From NCBI GenBank assembly GCA_017396865.1, contig JAFQKO010000146.1, positions 1 to 5,026 of the forward strand: a stretch of DNA of 5,026 nt, in the 5' to 3' direction. The DNA is from Clostridia bacterium. GTDB taxonomy: Bacteria > Bacillota_A > Clostridia > Oscillospirales > QAKW01. Position 1 is the first letter of the stretch, and each line of letters begins with the position of its first letter. Of this stretch, positions 1-5,026 are shown piece by piece. The notes below the pieces were generated by a model, which was not told where the DNA came from, did no database searches, and saw only the letters and a program-made list of their open reading frames with translations. Both the position numbers and the translations under genes were made by a program.

Positions 1-384
1 CAAAAAGATATGGGGGAACAAGGCGCTTACTACCGCGTTTCCCATAAATCCGAAGTTGGAAAAGCACAGACCGTAGGTATAGATGTTTCTTTCGTATTTA
101 TCCTTGCTGCAAAAACGGACACACAGCAGCGACAGGCCAATGGCGATGATCGCCAAAGCCAAACTACCCAAAAGCAATTTCCAGGCAGTCGTGATGGTCT
201 GGGTTGTAAAATTGTCTATAAATGTCCCCAATACCAGTGCCGGAATGAAGAATGTGTTTTCCAACTTGGAGAGCACAGTCTGCGCATTCTGAGGCACGAA
301 CTTCCACCGGGAGAGTATGTAGCCGACTGCGATAAACAGAAATAAAAACGCGGTTTGGTTCAATGTTGCAGTAAAAACGGTCAT
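1..384 (-). CDS. AEC (auxin efflux carrier) family transporter, N-terminal part, cut by the window edge
   Basis: I read 128 codons without a stop from an ATG that follows the upstream hydrolase stop by one base (TAAAATG). The 3' part lies beyond the left edge. Hydrophobic stretches at about residues 10-25, 44-56 and 67-90 look like the first membrane helices. The motif YGLCFSNFGFMGNAVV (about residues 104-119) resembles the conserved N-x-GFMG segment of bacterial AEC carriers, whose members include malate permeases. Whole proteins are usually 300-320 residues, so roughly 40% is visible. Known family members move organic anions across the cytoplasmic membrane; the substrate here is unknown. 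The nearest AAGGAG (400-405) is 15 bases upstream, too far for an ideal site, so translation is probably coupled to the hydrolase gene. The family call is fairly firm and the substrate is open. Confidence 0.8.
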   Translation of the reverse strand, partial: MTVFTATLNQTAFLFLFIAVGYILSRWKFVPQNAQTVLSKLENTFFIPALVLGTFIDNFTTQTITTAWKLLLGSLALAIIAIGLSLLCVRFCSKDKYERNIYTYGLCFSNFGFMGNAVVSALFPHIFL

Positions 385-385
385 T

Positions 386-1162
386 TTAGATTACGGGCAC
401 TCCTTCCCACTCATCAGCAGGGGCAACATCCATGATTTTGGCAATGGTGGGCGCAATATCCAGAATGCTGCCGCCGGAAAAGCGCTTACCGGTCTCAAAT
501 TGCTTGCCGAAATAGAACATAGGGATCGTGGTATCCTCCGGAAGTTCAGTGCCGTGGGTGCGGTCGTGGCCACCGTGATCTGCGGTTACGATCACCGTGT
601 ACTCATCGCCACATTCCTCGATTACCCGCCTAATATTATCCACCGCAATTGAGATCCGGTTCAGGTAAGCCTCTGTCATCCAGCCACTGTCGTGGCCGCC
701 TTTTTCATCGGTCTCCACCATATAAAGGAATACAAAATCAGGCTTACTTTTCCGAATACGAGCCAGCGCGCTGTCTGTCAGGGCGGTATCGGAGTTTTCC
801 TCCGTGTAAGCGTTAATGTACTCGGCAAACTTCAACGAGGCAGGTCTTGCCACATCCCGCAGAGGCTCCCAGCTGTAATACATAGCGCAAATTTTCTTTG
901 CTTTTTTCAGCTGCTCAAACAGTCCGTTGATGGGACGGGCCATCGGCAAATACAGATTCGTAGTAATGCCGTGGCGTTCTGCCGGTACGCTGTGAAACAA
1001 TGACATATGACAAGGCAGTGTGACCGGGGGCAGTATAGTTTGGCCGTCCAGTGTGTAATAAGCCATCTGCATCATTTTCTCAATATACGGATTTTTACAG
1101 GTAAGAAATCCATCCGGACGCATTCCGTCCACGGAGATCAGAATCACTTTGTTTTCGTTCAT
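386..1162 (-). CDS. Alkaline-phosphatase-superfamily phosphodiesterase / nucleotide pyrophosphatase-type hydrolase
   Basis: This 258-residue protein has the metal-dependent hydrolase layout of the type I phosphodiesterase/nucleotide pyrophosphatase family. Visible motifs are ILISVDGMRPDGF with metal ligand D12, PPVTLPCHMS with T48 at the nucleophile position, TDEKGGHDSGW (D152, H157), and VTADHGGHDRTHG with D195, H196 and probably H203 as ligands. Thr rather than Cys or Ser at the nucleophile position, and no CxPxR signature, argue against a sulfatase. There is no signal peptide or membrane segment, so it should act in the cytosol on a phosphodiester, phosphoanhydride or phosphomonoester. It is shorter than many relatives, which often exceed 350 residues, but all core motifs are present. 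The ATG follows an AAGGAG with a 6-base spacer, and the gene starts 10 bases after the rpiR stop. The substrate cannot be assigned; a phosphonoacetate-hydrolase-like activity is a remote alternative. Confidence 0.85.
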   Translation of the reverse strand: MNENKVILISVDGMRPDGFLTCKNPYIEKMMQMAYYTLDGQTILPPVTLPCHMSLFHSVPAERHGITTNLYLPMARPINGLFEQLKKAKKICAMYYSWEPLRDVARPASLKFAEYINAYTEENSDTALTDSALARIRKSKPDFVFLYMVETDEKGGHDSGWMTEAYLNRISIAVDNIRRVIEECGDEYTVIVTADHGGHDRTHGTELPEDTTIPMFYFGKQFETGKRFSGGSILDIAPTIAKIMDVAPADEWEGVPVI

Positions 1163-1168
1163 AATAAA

Positions 1169-1174
1169 CTCCTT
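1169..1174 (-). promoter_or_regulatory. Ribosome binding site of the hydrolase gene, overlapping the regulator's stop codon
   Basis: The minus strand reads AAATAAGGAGTTTATTATG. The AAGGAG shares bases with the TAA that ends the RpiR gene and sits 6 bases before the hydrolase ATG. It fixes the hydrolase start and implies one message with close translational linkage to the regulator. Confidence 0.8.
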
Positions 1175-2018
1175 ATTTGCTTGTATATCGTATTTCTTTT
1201 AGGACTTCATTGCGCTCTGCAATGTGTTTTTGCAAGGTTTCATAATTTTGGGAAGCAAGGGACATCATCAGCGCATCTAAAATGCAGATATGCGCAATTC
1301 TTGCGGAAACCGCTTCAACAGGGTAGTTTTTATCATCGGAAAAGGCAATCAGATGATAATCGCTTTCCATTGCAAGCCTGCTGTGGGCAAAACTGCTGAT
1401 GGCAACTGTGTCGGCACCGGCTTTTTTCGCCCGCCGCATAGCATCCACTGTTGCCTTCGTACTGCCGCTGTGGGAAATACAGACTGCCACATCACCGGCT
1501 TTTAAATTTGCAGCTGTAACATTCATAAACAGGATGTCAGTACAGGCAGATGTTGCGATGCCCAGCTGTGCAAAGCGGTATTGGGCGTCCATTGCGATGA
1601 CGGAGGAGGTTCCTACACCAAAAAACACAACCCGGGTCGCTTTCTGCAAAAGCCGGACAATGGTTTCTGTCTGAGAAAAATCAATCATAGACAGGGTGTC
1701 CCGCAGCGTGTTTATTCCGGAGGCGAACACCTTGCTGAAAACTTGTTTGGGTTCATCCCCCTCACCCACGGGCAGCATTTCAGCCGCAGATGCCTTTTTG
1801 CCCAGTCCCGCAGAAAGACAGATTTTGAAATCGGAAAAACCCGTTGTCCCAATGCTTTTGCAAAAGCGAACCACTGCCGACGGGACTGTGCCGGAGTGTT
1901 CTGCCAGTTCCTTCACAGTCATTTTTACAGCATCTTTCGGTGATGACAAAATCGTGTCCGCGATTTTCTTTTCCGTATCCGTTAAACTGTCATAGCAGTT
2001 GTGTATCCTGGAAAGCAT
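1173..2018 (-). CDS. MurR/RpiR-family transcriptional regulator (HTH + SIS domain)
   Basis: The 281-residue protein has the standard length and two-domain layout of the family. Residues 1-75 form the HTH_6 region; the helix-turn-helix is around 34-56 (TVKELAEHSGTVPSAVVRFC). Residues 125-255 form a SIS sugar-phosphate-binding domain, with FFGVGTSS (132-139) and ISHSGSTKATVDAMRRAKKAGA (181-202, the typical S-x-SG-x-T loop). Family members bind phosphosugars or related phosphorylated metabolites and repress, sometimes activate, adjacent genes. The ATG is chosen because a perfect AAGGAGG lies 5 bases upstream (2024-2030). It is the first gene of the operon with the hydrolase and AEC carrier, so it probably controls them and itself; two palindromic boxes at its promoter support this. 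The effector is unknown. Ligands such as N-acetylmuramate 6-phosphate, known for MurR, should not be assumed. Confidence 0.93.
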   Translation of the reverse strand: MLSRIHNCYDSLTDTEKKIADTILSSPKDAVKMTVKELAEHSGTVPSAVVRFCKSIGTTGFSDFKICLSAGLGKKASAAEMLPVGEGDEPKQVFSKVFASGINTLRDTLSMIDFSQTETIVRLLQKATRVVFFGVGTSSVIAMDAQYRFAQLGIATSACTDILFMNVTAANLKAGDVAVCISHSGSTKATVDAMRRAKKAGADTVAISSFAHSRLAMESDYHLIAFSDDKNYPVEAVSARIAHICILDALMMSLASQNYETLQKHIAERNEVLKEIRYTSK

Positions 2019-2034
2019 ATCGTCCTCCTTGGGG

Positions 2035-2049
2035 TAGAATTTATTTCTA
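2035..2049 (-). promoter_or_regulatory. Candidate operator box 2 in the rpiR leader
   Basis: The minus strand reads TAGAAATAAATTCTA, a palindrome with perfect 5-base arms (TAGAA/TTCTA) around an AT-only centre. It lies between the predicted transcription start and the ribosome binding site. It matches box 1 at 12 of 15 positions. Its position would let a bound repressor block elongation or support looping. Binding by the adjacent RpiR protein is inferred. Confidence 0.5.
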
Positions 2050-2065
2050 ATTTTTTATATATATT

Positions 2066-2080
2066 TGGAATATAATTCTA
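2066..2080 (-). promoter_or_regulatory. Candidate operator box 1 overlapping the -10 element of rpiR
   Basis: The minus strand reads TAGAATTATATTCCA, an imperfect palindrome of the form TAGAA-N5-TTCYA. Its first six bases are the -10 hexamer, so a protein bound here would block RNA polymerase. Its centre is 31 bp from the centre of box 2, close to three helical turns, which puts both boxes on the same face of the DNA. A TAGAA-type inverted repeat with an AT spacer is in keeping with the short AT-rich inverted repeats described for several RpiR-family proteins. Confidence 0.5.
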
Positions 2081-2103
2081 ACACCTTCGCGTAATTATGT
2101 CAA
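2075..2103 (-). promoter_or_regulatory. Sigma-A promoter of the rpiR-hydrolase-AEC operon
   Basis: The minus strand carries a perfect -35 TTGACA (2098-2103), a 17-base spacer and a -10 TAGAAT (2075-2080, five of six matches to TATAAT). Transcription should start near 2068, giving a leader of about 50 bases before the rpiR ATG. The stretch just upstream of the -35 (about 2104-2143) is strongly AT-rich and could act as an UP element. So strong a core promoter beneath a repressor-like box suggests a normally repressed operon. Confidence 0.85.
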
Positions 2104-2143
2104 GGGAATCATTAAATAAATTGGAAAAAATGATCGTTTCATT

Positions 2144-2180
2144 AAAGAATGACAGGGGCGCTTTGCCCCTGTCATTCTTT
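2144..2180 (-). terminator. Intrinsic terminator-like hairpin after spoIVB
   Basis: A 16-bp perfect inverted repeat (AAAGAATGACAGGGGC and its complement) flanks a 5-base loop. On the minus strand it begins at the last base of the spoIVB stop codon. The stem has a GC-rich core and an AT outer part. The trailing tract is only CTTTAAT, but a T6 run follows about 20 bases later after a second small AATGA/TCATT repeat (2129-2143). It should separate spoIVB from the co-directional rpiR operon. No plus-strand gene enters the region, so it is assigned to the minus strand. Confidence 0.75.
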
Positions 2181-3325
2181 TATCCGGCTGCCTCTAGCAT
2201 ATTTTCGATGAAGATGCCGTAGCCGCTGGTGGGGTCGTTCAATAAAACGTGGGTGACGGCGCCGATCAGCTTGCCGTTTTGCAGGATCGGGCTGCCGCTC
2301 ATGCCCTGCACAATGCCGCCGGTGGCGGCCAGCAGCTCGGGGTCGGTGACTTGAATGCAGAGGTTGCGGGTTTCCGATAAGTTATTTCTGACTTCGGTTA
2401 TACGGATAGTATAGGCTTTAGGCGTGGTTCCCGCCACGGTGCAGAGGATCTGCGCCTCGCCCACCTCGATCTCATCCTTGAGGGCAATGGGATAGGAAAC
2501 GCCGCTGAAGTCGTAGTCGGCGGTGCCGAACAGCCCGCATTCGGTGTTGGCGGTGAGGGTGCCGATGGTGGTGTCGTTGAGGCTGCCCAGCAGCTCGCCG
2601 GGGTTGCCCGCTTCGCCGATCCGCACGCCGTGTACGGTGGCGGTTACCAGCGAGCCGCTTTGGATCGGCATGGTGCGGCCGGTGTCCACGTCGGTGATGG
2701 AGTGGCCGAGGCCCGCCACGGTATTGGTGGCGGGATCGTAGTAGGTGAGGGTGCCCAGCCCTGCGGCGCTGTCCCGCACCCATAGGCCGATCGACCAGCC
2801 GCTTTCGGTTTTTGCGGGGGTGATCTGCACCGTTTGGGTGCGCTCGTTCCGCTGCACAACCGCCGTCTGGCTGCCGCCCTCGCAGCGGTTGACCTGCTTG
2901 GCCAGCGCCTCGTTGGAGGTAACGGTCACGTTATTATAGGAAAGAATGACGTCGCCTGCCCGAATGCCTGCAGCCGCGGCAGGGCTGTCCTCCTCGGCCT
3001 GCACAACGATCACGCCCTTGGTATAGAGCTTGGTGCCGAAGGGAGCGCCCAGAACAATGAGCTGCTTTTGCTCGATCTCCCGAACGGTGGCGTCCTTGAT
3101 GGGGAGCAGGCCGAAAAGCTTGACCTTGGCGGTGTAGGGCTCGGTTTCGGTCTGTTTCGGCTCAATGGTGTAAAAGGCGGAGCCTGCGGGCTCCTCCCCC
3201 GGCCGACAGCTATATAGGATGGGAATTTCCGAAACGTAGATGCAGAAGCCTGAAAGCAAAAAGCCGATCGCCGCCAGATAGGCGGTAAATTTGGTCCATT
3301 TTTTTAAAAGAGTTCGTTTTTTCAT
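2180..3325 (-). CDS. spoIVB: SpoIVB-type sporulation signalling serine peptidase (family S55)
   Basis: The 381-residue protein has one N-terminal membrane anchor (about 11-31), a PDZ domain (about 95-165, including GVIVVQAEEDSPAAAAGIRA) and a C-terminal S55 peptidase domain. The catalytic triad is recognisable: H208 in AGLGHSITD, D328 in QVTDPELL and S343 in GGIVQGMSGSPI. The 15-residue Asp-Ser spacing equals that of the known D363/S378 pair in Bacillus subtilis SpoIVB (426 residues). In B. subtilis, SpoIVB is made in the forespore, crosses into the intermembrane space and cleaves SpoIVFA, which frees SpoIVFB to process pro-sigma-K. I chose the ATG over an in-frame TTG 19 codons upstream: the TTG lies inside the probable -35 element and has no ribosome binding site. 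The ATG itself has only a poor GGGG nearby. Neighbours are unusual, as neither recN nor spo0A is adjacent. A second SpoIVB paralogue, as found in some clostridia, is the main alternative. Confidence 0.92.
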   Translation of the reverse strand: MKKRTLLKKWTKFTAYLAAIGFLLSGFCIYVSEIPILYSCRPGEEPAGSAFYTIEPKQTETEPYTAKVKLFGLLPIKDATVREIEQKQLIVLGAPFGTKLYTKGVIVVQAEEDSPAAAAGIRAGDVILSYNNVTVTSNEALAKQVNRCEGGSQTAVVQRNERTQTVQITPAKTESGWSIGLWVRDSAAGLGTLTYYDPATNTVAGLGHSITDVDTGRTMPIQSGSLVTATVHGVRIGEAGNPGELLGSLNDTTIGTLTANTECGLFGTADYDFSGVSYPIALKDEIEVGEAQILCTVAGTTPKAYTIRITEVRNNLSETRNLCIQVTDPELLAATGGIVQGMSGSPILQNGKLIGAVTHVLLNDPTSGYGIFIENMLEAAG

Positions 3326-3351
3326 ACCCCTATTTTTCGTCGAAAAGAGCG

Positions 3352-3382
3352 GAGTATGCCAAGCAATTTTTTCAAATTTCAA
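3352..3382 (-). promoter_or_regulatory. Possible spoIVB promoter (sigma-G/F-like or sigma-A-like)
   Basis: On the minus strand, TGAAAT (3376-3381) is followed after 17 bases by CATACTC (3352-3358). The latter fits the forespore CATWHTA-type -10 at six of seven positions; the -35 is only a partial match. The same bases can be read as sigma-A TTGAAA (3377-3382), spacer 18, CATACT (four of six). Either way, transcription would start near 3345, about 20 bases before the spoIVB ATG and after the upstream terminator. Forespore control is expected from the known B. subtilis gene, but the sequence alone does not settle it. Confidence 0.4.
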
Positions 3383-3391
3383 AGAATGAAA

Positions 3392-3423
3392 AAGGAGCTG
3401 TAAAATTTCTTTTACAGCTCCTT
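3392..3423 (-). terminator. Intrinsic terminator of the sigma/anti-sigma operon
   Basis: The minus strand has a 14-bp perfect stem (AAGGAGCTGTAAAA and its complement) with a 4-base GAAA loop, followed immediately by a T-rich tract (TTT, then C). It starts 3 bases after the stop codon of the anti-sigma gene. The outer CCTT paired bases extend into the T run, as in classic Rho-independent terminators. It marks spoIVB as a separate transcription unit. Confidence 0.85.
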
Positions 3424-3426
3424 GGT

Positions 3427-4572
3427 TTATGCGTTTTCGGGTTTGTCGGTTTCCTCGGCGGTGTAGCGGTAGAGGTTGAAATCCTTGAGCAGGGCGTCCA
3501 CCTCCGCTTGGGTGGGCGGTGCAGGCTGCACGGGGGAGGAGACCGATCCGTTGGGATCGTAGCCCTCTGCGGATTCGCCTGCCACCGTTTCGCCTGCGGC
3601 AGGCTCCTCTGCGGTAACGGGCTGATCGGACGTGGCGGGCTCGGTGACCGTTTCGCCGCTGCCCTCGGAGCCTTCCTCGGAAGCACCGGGCAGAACTCCG
3701 GGCAGGGCGGGGAAGATGCCGCCGGGCGTGCTGCCTTCAGGCAATGCAGGCTCGGTGGAGTCGGGTGCATCAGGCTCGGTGTCGGCAGGCGGTGTGGGAT
3801 CGGGGACGTCGGTCGGGGTGTCGGCTTCCTTCGCCTCGCGGGTGACCATAACGAAGACCGTCTCCAGCCCGCCGAACTGATAGGTGCGGGTGTTGCCGCT
3901 TACGGTGAAGGTGGGCTTTTCTTCCTTCTCCAGCAAGGCCAGCCGATCGGCCAGCGCCTGCTCGGTGGTGAGGGCGTAGGCAGAAACCTGAACGGAGATC
4001 AGGAAGGTATCCTCCTCCTGCTCCACCCGATAGGTGTAGCTGTAGCTGCCGTCCTCAAATTGACGGATCTCGGTCAGCTCCGCGCCCTCGGGTAAGCCCT
4101 CGGCCAGGATGATCAGCTCCTTGGCAAGGAAATAGTTTTCGCCGAAGCCGACGGTTTTTTTACCGTCCAGCGCAGCGAAATAATCCTCAAAGGAGGTGAA
4201 CCGATCGGATTTGATCTCCATCATTTCGGGCGCCATGGTATCGGTAGCCGCTTCGTCGTCGGCGATGCTGCCTTCATTCTGCTGGGGGGCAGAGGGATCA
4301 ACGCTCTCGGTTTCGGGCACAAATACGCCCAGCTCCTCGTCGATTTTGCTGCCGCGGTTGATCCATGCCAATACACCGACCGTAACGATCAGCGCGGCAA
4401 CGGCGGCGCCTGCGGTGGAGAGCCAAAGGATCAAGGGCAGCTTGCTCTTGGGGGTGGGCAGGGGCTTTGCCCGATGGTTGCGGGCTTCGATCATCAGCTC
4501 CACCGTTTCTTGGCTCAGCTCCTCGGAGGGGGCAACGTCCTGATACAGCTTGCGATAGCGTTCTTCAAACAT
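3427..4572 (-). CDS. Probable anti-sigma factor, single-pass membrane protein with disordered Pro/Thr/Glu-rich tail
   Basis: The gene starts inside the sigma gene's stop codon (TAATG overlap), with AAGGAGG about 9 bases upstream. The 381-residue product has a short cytoplasmic N-terminus (1-45, FEERYRKLYQDVAPSEEL and onwards), one membrane helix (about 46-71), and an acidic linker (75-120). A probable folded outer region follows (122-247, including FTSFEDYFAALDGKKTVGF and GSYSYTYRVEQEEDTF). After that come about 105 residues rich in Pro, Thr, Glu, Gly and Ser, and a short ordered-looking end (TQAEVDALLKDFNLYRY). There is no cysteine, so it is not a zinc-binding (HxxxCxxC) anti-sigma factor. 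I do not recognise the outer region as a named family. The role is inferred from gene order and topology: the N-terminus would hold the partner sigma factor at the membrane, and the outside part would sense envelope conditions. It could instead be a membrane effector merely co-transcribed with the sigma factor. Confidence 0.7.
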   Translation of the reverse strand: MFEERYRKLYQDVAPSEELSQETVELMIEARNHRAKPLPTPKSKLPLILWLSTAGAAVAALIVTVGVLAWINRGSKIDEELGVFVPETESVDPSAPQQNEGSIADDEAATDTMAPEMMEIKSDRFTSFEDYFAALDGKKTVGFGENYFLAKELIILAEGLPEGAELTEIRQFEDGSYSYTYRVEQEEDTFLISVQVSAYALTTEQALADRLALLEKEEKPTFTVSGNTRTYQFGGLETVFVMVTREAKEADTPTDVPDPTPPADTEPDAPDSTEPALPEGSTPGGIFPALPGVLPGASEEGSEGSGETVTEPATSDQPVTAEEPAAGETVAGESAEGYDPNGSVSSPVQPAPPTQAEVDALLKDFNLYRYTAEETDKPENA

Positions 4573-5026
4573 TATTCCTGCCCTCCTTCCATGTAGTCCT
4601 TTAATTTTTTGCGCGCACGTTTCAGCCCCGAACGAACCGTTGAGGGCTTCATATCCAAAATCTCGGCGATCTCCTCGGTGCGGTACCCTTCATAATAGAA
4701 AAGGTGGATCAGGCAGCGCGCCCGATCGTCGAGGGCGAAGATCGCCTCCTGCAGATCGTCGCTTTGCTCCGCTTCTGTCTGCTCCTCCGATTGCTCGGGC
4801 AGCGGCAGGTCGCGGCGGGATGCTTTTTTAAGAAAATCCTTGCAGCAGTTGGCGGTCACCGTCATGAACCACGCCTTTTGGTGGTTCGGCCCCTCAAACT
4901 CGGGTTGGGAGCGGATCAGCCGCAAAAAGACTTCTTGATATACGTCGTCGGCATCGGCGGCATTTTTCATCTGCGACAGCGCAAAGCGGTAAACGCAGGC
5001 GCCGTATTGGCTCACCAATGCACGGA
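4572..5026 (-). CDS. ECF-type RNA polymerase sigma factor, 5' end beyond the window
   Basis: The frame stays open to the right edge, with 150 residues visible. The first residues (RALVSQYGACVYRFAL) already belong to sigma region 2, so the true start lies roughly 10-25 codons outside. The in-frame TTG and GTG at 5013-5018 are not credible starts. Region 2 includes DADDVYQEVFLRL (24-36) and KAWFMTVTANCCKDFL. A charged linker (about 70-95) leads to region 4 (98-145), with the helix-turn-helix EEIAEILDMKPSTVRSGLKR. There is no region 1 or 3, as expected for the ECF group. It should direct RNA polymerase to a small regulon, probably including its own operon, whose promoter is outside the window. 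It overlaps the next gene by one base, the usual arrangement for a sigma/anti-sigma pair. The ECF subgroup and the inducing signal cannot be assigned. Confidence 0.92.
   Translation of the reverse strand, partial: RALVSQYGACVYRFALSQMKNAADADDVYQEVFLRLIRSQPEFEGPNHQKAWFMTVTANCCKDFLKKASRRDLPLPEQSEEQTEAEQSDDLQEAIFALDDRARCLIHLFYYEGYRTEEIAEILDMKPSTVRSGLKRARKKLKDYMEGGQE

Noticed and set aside
10..345. A 111-codon plus-strand open frame over the left edge
   Set aside because: It lies opposite a clear AEC-family reading with membrane helices and the GFMG motif. Its own translation shows no family features.
2129..2143. Small AATGA/TCATT repeat plus T6 as an independent terminator
   Set aside because: A 5-bp AT-rich stem is too weak alone. 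It is described only as a possible auxiliary to the strong hairpin next to it.
3508..4095. A 195-codon plus-strand open frame opposite the anti-sigma gene
   Set aside because: Its Gly/Arg/Leu-rich translation is what the reverse complement of Pro/Glu/Ala-rich coding DNA gives. It has no recognisable domain, and the minus-strand gene has an ATG, a ribosome binding site, a membrane helix and a terminator.
5013..5018. TTG/GTG as start of the sigma factor
   Set aside because: Residues upstream in frame (R-A-L) continue the sigma region 2 helix, there is no ribosome binding site in the few bases visible, and the product would lack the normal N-terminal segment. The gene is better treated as truncated by the window.
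3250..5026. A single transcript joining the sigma/anti-sigma pair and spoIVB
   Set aside because: A strong hairpin with a T tract lies between them and spoIVB has its own promoter-like elements. Read-through cannot be excluded but is not the favoured reading.
1..5026. RNA genes, CRISPR arrays, insertion sequences, attachment sites
   Set aside because: Apart from the hairpins and twin boxes listed, I saw no regularly spaced direct repeats, no tRNA- or rRNA-like segments, no transposase or integrase motifs and no terminal inverted repeats.

Overview
The window most likely comes from an endospore-forming member of the Clostridia (Bacillota). The main evidence is a full-length SpoIVB-type sporulation signalling peptidase. 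Strong AAGGAG-type ribosome binding sites, a consensus sigma-A promoter and a MurR/RpiR regulator agree with this. The moderately GC-rich composition suggests an Oscillospiraceae-like lineage rather than a low-GC Clostridium, but that is inference. All six genes lie on the minus strand, so they are transcribed from the high-coordinate end towards position 1.

Layout in transcription order. (1) A stress-signalling pair: an ECF-type sigma factor cut by the right edge, then a one-pass membrane protein whose ATG overlaps the sigma stop codon (TAATG). The second gene is the probable anti-sigma factor. The pair ends at a clear intrinsic terminator (3392-3423). (2) A single-gene unit, spoIVB. It has a plausible promoter just after that terminator, and its own hairpin begins at its stop codon (2144-2180). 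(3) A 161-base control region (2019-2179). It holds a near-perfect sigma-A promoter and two similar palindromic boxes whose centres are 31 bp apart. (4) A tight three-gene operon: RpiR/SIS-domain regulator, cytosolic phosphodiesterase/nucleotide pyrophosphatase-type hydrolase, and an AEC-family membrane transporter cut by the left edge. The two junctions are 10 and 1 bases long.

For the last operon, the simplest reading is a ligand-responsive catabolic or salvage unit. The RpiR protein would sense a phosphorylated metabolite through its SIS domain and control its own promoter through the twin boxes. The hydrolase would cleave a phosphoester or phosphoanhydride in the cytosol, and the AEC carrier would move a related organic anion across the membrane. 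The substrate cannot be read from the sequence.

Two larger features stand out. Base composition changes at the spoIVB/rpiR boundary: sampled lines are about 60-75% GC on the right and about 40-60% on the left. Also, spoIVB lacks its usual recN and spo0A neighbours. No RNA gene, CRISPR array, insertion sequence or plus-strand gene is supported.
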